NCBI GenBank assembly: GCA_039931555.1
Contig: JBDTRP010000015.1
Location: 1 to 16,784, forward strand
DNA: 16,784 bases
Source of the DNA: JAENVT01 sp039931555
GTDB lineage: Bacteria; Actinomycetota; Acidimicrobiia; Acidimicrobiales; Ilumatobacteraceae
Direction: 5' to 3'
Part shown: piece after piece, positions 13,564-16,784 of the stretch
Numbering within the stretch: position 1 is the stretch's first letter
Layout: each line of letters starts with the position of its first letter
Translations under genes and position numbers: made by a program
The notes under the pieces: generated by a model
Told to the model about the DNA's origin: nothing
What the model saw: only the letters and a program-made list of their open reading frames with translations
Databases searched by the model: none

Positions 13564-16500
13564 TCAACGGAAGTCGCGACTGGCCGTCGAAGCCGGCACG
13601 GGCAGCAATGTCAGCTCGTCGGCAACGATGTTGATCACCCCCTCGGCGCGCTCCAGGCGACCGCGGATCAACAACGCCGGCGCACTGCGGGCGATGGTGC
13701 GATAGCGGGCCCAACAACCCTTCGACACGACGATGTTGATCAGCCCGGTCTCGTCCTCGAGGTTCATGAAGGTGACCCCTTGGGCTGTCATCGGCCGTTG
13801 GCGATGGGTGACGATCCCTGCAACCAGCACCTTGGCCTTCGGTTCACAGTCCCACAGGCCCCGCGCTGTGACGACGCCACGCTTGCGCAACTCGTCGCGC
13901 AGGAACTGGGTGGGATGGCCGTGAGGCGCGACCCCGGTGGCCCACAGATCGGCGACGACGGTCTCCATCGGGTCCATGCCTGGCAACCGCGGCGATCGCT
14001 GCCCGGTGATGATGCCCTCCAGACGATCCGACCGAGATTGCACCGCCCCGCCCACCGCCCACAATGCCTCACGACGCTCGAGCGCGAAGCACTGCTCGAA
14101 CATTCCGGCGGTTGCCATGGCCTCGAGTTGTTGCAACTGCAACTGTGACGATGAAGTGGGGGCCCCGCGACGTACGAGATCCTCGAGCGATTCGTACGGC
14201 CGGCCGGCGTCGATCTCGGCTGCCAGGTCGCTGCCGACACCACGGACCGAACCGATCCCCAGCCGCACGGCCACTTCGCCGACGGACTCGGCACATGGCT
14301 CGAGTGATGCGGCGGCGCGAGACGCGTTGAGATCAGGCGAGCGCACGACCACGCCATGGCGCGTCGCATCCTGTGCCAGCGAGTGCGGACTCCAGAACCC
14401 CATCGGCTGGGCGTTGAGCAGCGCCGCGCAGAATGCAGCGGGTTCGTGGAACTTGATCCACGCCGAGGCGTAGACGAGGTACGAGAAGCTGACGCTGTGT
14501 GACTCGGGGAAGCCGTAGTTGGCAAAGGCGGCCATCTTGGTGAAGATCTCGTCGGCGACATCGCCGGTGATGTTCCGTTCGGCCATGCCCTCGTACAACC
14601 GAGCTTTCAACTTCTCCATCCGCGCCCTGCTGCGCTTGGAACCCATGGCTTGGCGCAGTTGATCGGCCTCGGCGGGCGTGAACCCGGCCACGTCGATGGC
14701 CATCTGCATGAGCTGCTCTTGGAACAGCGGGACACCGAGCGTCTTGCCGAGTGAGTTCTCGAGCAACGGGTGCAGGTAGGTGATGGGCTCTTGACCGTTG
14801 CGACGGCGGATGTAGGGATGCACGGATCCGCCCTGGATCGGCCCGGGGCGGATCAGGGCGACCTCCACCACGAGGTCGTAGAAGCGGCGGGGCTTCAACC
14901 GCGGCAGCGTGGCCATCTGGGCCCGCGATTCGATCTGGAACACGCCGACGGTGTCGGCTCGGCACAACATCGCGTAGACATCGTCCTCTTGCGGAATGGT
15001 GGCCAGATCGACCTCGTAGCCACGGTGCTCGCGAATGAGATCGACGGCGTAGTGCAGCGCGCTGAGCATGCCGAGCCCCAACAGATCGAACTTGACCAAC
15101 CCGGCCGCAGCACAGTCGTCCTTGTCCCACTGCAACACGCTGCGATTGTCCATCCGACCCCACTCGACCGGGCAGACCTCGATCACCGGGCGATCGCAGA
15201 TCACCATGCCACCGGAATGGATGCCGAGATGCCGCGGTGCATCCTCGATCTCGGTCGCCAGCTCCAACACCGCCGGCGGGATACCATGATCGGGTTGGTT
15301 GGCGGTCGTCGACACGTTGCCCCACGCATCGATCTGCTTGCTCCACGCATCTTGCTGACCGGGCGCGTAGCCGAGTGCCTTGGCCATGTCGCGCACCGCC
15401 GAACGTGCCCGATAGGTGATGACGTTGGCGACCTGAGCGGTGTGATGGCGCCCGTAGCGCTGATACACGTACTGGATCACCTCTTCGCGCCGATCACTTT
15501 CGATGTCGATGTCGATGTCGGGAGGTCCATCGCGTTCGGTCGACAGGAACCGTTCGAACAAGAGCCCCAACGACACGGCATCGGCCTTGGTGATGCCGAG
15601 CGCATAGCACGCCGCGCTGTTGGCCGCGCTGCCGCGACCCTGACAGAAGATGTCGGCCCGGTTGCAGAACTCGACGAGATCCCACACCACCAGGAAGTAC
15701 CCGGCGAACCCGAGGTGTTCGATGACATCGAGCTCGTGGTCGATGGTGTTCCACGCCCGGGCGCGCAGCGACAGGTCTTCGTGTGCAGCGGGTCGCTCGC
15801 CATACCGACGGCGACCACCCTGTTCGACGAGGTGGCGGAGGTACTGCATCTCGCTGAGTGGTGCACCGTCGGGGCCCGGCGGGCACGGGAACGGCGGCAG
15901 GTTCGGCGCAACCAACGCCAGATCGAACGCTGCGGCCCGACCGATGTCGGCAGCAGTCTCGACGACACCGGGGTAGCGCAGGAACCGGCGAGCCTGCTCG
16001 GCGCCACTGCGCAGGTGCGCACCGGTCGATGCGGGGAGCCACGGGTCGAGTTCGTCGAGGCTGCGTCGGGCCCGCACCGCTGCGATCGCCGTTGCCAACC
16101 GGCGCTGCGACGGCGTGGCGTAGTGCACGTTGTTGGTGGCCACGCAGGCCAGGTCGTGACGGGCCGCCAGCTCGGCCAGGGCATCGTTGCGCGCCGAGTC
16201 GAGCGGATCGCCGTGATCCCACAGTTCGACCACCACCCGGTCACGACCGAACAGCTCGATGAGCCGTTGCAGTTGCTTGGCCGCTGCGGCCGGGCCGTGA
16301 TCGACCAGCGCCGACGGCACCGCCCCCTTCCGGCAGCCGGTCAGCACCCAACCGTGGCCGGCCATCGAGTCGGCGATGTCGAGCAGGCTGAACCGCGGCG
16401 CGCTCTTCTCGCCGGCCAGGTGACCGAGGCTCAACGCACGCGCCAGGCGTGCGTAGCCCGCCGGCCCGTCAGCCAGCACGAGCAGGTGATCACCGTGCGG

Positions 16501-16784
16501 GTCGGGCGCATGGTGATCGGGAACCAGGCCGGTGGCGATCTGGCGCTGCGTCTCGTCTTCGTCGAGCACCTGACGAGTCGTGGCTGCGCCGAGGGTGATC
16601 TCGGCGCCGAACACCGTCGGCAACCCCACGGCCCTGGCAGCTTCGGCAAAGCGCACGACACCGTAGAGACCGTCGTGATCGGTCACCGCCAGCGCCTCGA
16701 GCCCCAGCCGAGCGGCTTCCTCTGCCAGCTGCTCGGGGTGCGAGGCGCCGTCGAGGAACGAGAAGTTGGTGTGGCAGTGCAGCT
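13564..16784 (-). CDS. dnaE2: Error-prone DNA polymerase DnaE2/ImuC (5' end beyond window)
   Basis: At least 1,072 residues of a C-family DNA polymerase III alpha-like subunit used in damage-induced mutagenic translesion synthesis. Coding continues past the GTG at 16686 to the window edge, giving an intact PHP start (ELHCHTNFSFLDGASHPEQL, VTDHDGLYG), so the true start is outside. The catalytic acidic motif PDIDIDIE lies near 15500-15525. The palm/fingers follow with HSGGMVICDRPV, LVKFDLLGLGMLSAL and RPGPIQGGSVHPYIRRR, then a helix-hairpin-helix region. A C-terminal OB-fold (AGIVTHRQRPMTAQGVTFMNLEDETG) ends at VPASTASRDFR. The shortened C-terminus after the OB fold, without the tau- and clamp-binding tail of DnaE1, supports DnaE2. 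In Actinobacteria it usually works with ImuA' and ImuB, which are not in this window. Confidence 0.93.
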   Translation of the reverse strand, partial: LHCHTNFSFLDGASHPEQLAEEAARLGLEALAVTDHDGLYGVVRFAEAARAVGLPTVFGAEITLGAATTRQVLDEDETQRQIATGLVPDHHAPDPHGDHLLVLADGPAGYARLARALSLGHLAGEKSAPRFSLLDIADSMAGHGWVLTGCRKGAVPSALVDHGPAAAAKQLQRLIELFGRDRVVVELWDHGDPLDSARNDALAELAARHDLACVATNNVHYATPSQRRLATAIAAVRARRSLDELDPWLPASTGAHLRSGAEQARRFLRYPGVVETAADIGRAAAFDLALVAPNLPPFPCPPGPDGAPLSEMQYLRHLVEQGGRRRYGERPAAHEDLSLRARAWNTIDHELDVIEHLGFAGYFLVVWDLVEFCNRADIFCQGRGSAANSAACYALGITKADAVSLGLLFERFLSTERDGPPDIDIDIESDRREEVIQYVYQRYGRHHTAQVANVITYRARSAVRDMAKALGYAPGQQDAWSKQIDAWGNVSTTANQPDHGIPPAVLELATEIEDAPRHLGIHSGGMVICDRPVIEVCPVEWGRMDNRSVLQWDKDDCAAAGLVKFDLLGLGMLSALHYAVDLIREHRGYEVDLATIPQEDDVYAMLCRADTVGVFQIESRAQMATLPRLKPRRFYDLVVEVALIRPGPIQGGSVHPYIRRRNGQEPITYLHPLLENSLGKTLGVPLFQEQLMQMAIDVAGFTPAEADQLRQAMGSKRSRARMEKLKARLYEGMAERNITGDVADEIFTKMAAFANYGFPESHSVSFSYLVYASAWIKFHEPAAFCAALLNAQPMGFWSPHSLAQDATRHGVVVRSPDLNASRAAASLEPCAESVGEVAVRLGIGSVRGVGSDLAAEIDAGRPYESLEDLVRRGAPTSSSQLQLQQLEAMATAGMFEQCFALERREALWAVGGAVQSRSDRLEGIITGQRSPRLPGMDPMETVVADLWATGVAPHGHPTQFLRDELRKRGVVTARGLWDCEPKAKVLVAGIVTHRQRPMTAQGVTFMNLEDETGLINIVVSKGCWARYRTIARSAPALLIRGRLERAEGVINIVADELTLLPVPASTASRDFR

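Noticed and set aside
14333..15346. Long minus-strand frame inside dnaE2
   Set aside because: Low-complexity Arg-rich product in a shifted frame of a well-conserved polymerase.

Overview
This is a high-GC window with no gene-free stretch over about 125 bp. The content suggests an actinobacterium, possibly of the Acidimicrobiia/Ilumatobacter type. The reasons are the GC-rich codon use, frequent GTG starts with GTGA/ATGA/TGATG stop-start overlaps, the DUF3039 and DUF4031 families, DnaE2, and several TAnnnT boxes placed 6-8 nt before start codons (a leaderless-promoter pattern). The lineage is inferred. I see no rRNA, tRNA, CRISPR array or insertion sequence.

Layout. 50-1498 (-): leucyl aminopeptidase PepA. 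1597-2412 (+): membrane-anchored YceI-like protein, then a small GlsB/YeaQ-type membrane protein (2436-2702). 2699-3052 (-): an ArsC/Spx-family reductase whose reading frame contains an in-frame TGA exactly at the catalytic-cysteine codon (codon 12), followed by a 12-bp hairpin with the layout of a bacterial SECIS element. I read this as a selenocysteine-containing ArsC, and it is the main discovery of the window. A conventional gene caller would start it downstream of the TGA and lose the active site. 3172-3615 (+): unknown protein. 3632-3910 (-): DUF4031 protein, divergent from a compact operon (3940-5931, +) of HD phosphohydrolase, DUF3039 protein, Nudix hydrolase and ASCH-domain protein.

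6055-11276 (+) is an unusual three-gene unit: a long protein with two apparent uracil-DNA-glycosylase-like halves, an ATZ/TRZ/guanine-deaminase-like amidohydrolase, and a signal-less S41 (tricorn-like) peptidase that overlaps the amidohydrolase stop codon. I know of no named system with this composition. After a 9-bp perfect hairpin come a PfkB-family sugar/nucleoside kinase (11335-12273) and an isocitrate lyase/PEP mutase-family protein (12270-13070), translationally coupled and probably driven by their own promoter.

13052-13519 (-) is a small unknown protein with a very strong Shine-Dalgarno sequence. From 13564 to the window end (-) lies most of error-prone DNA polymerase DnaE2 (ImuC), with its N-terminus cut by the window edge. 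The first 49 bases hold no gene I can identify.
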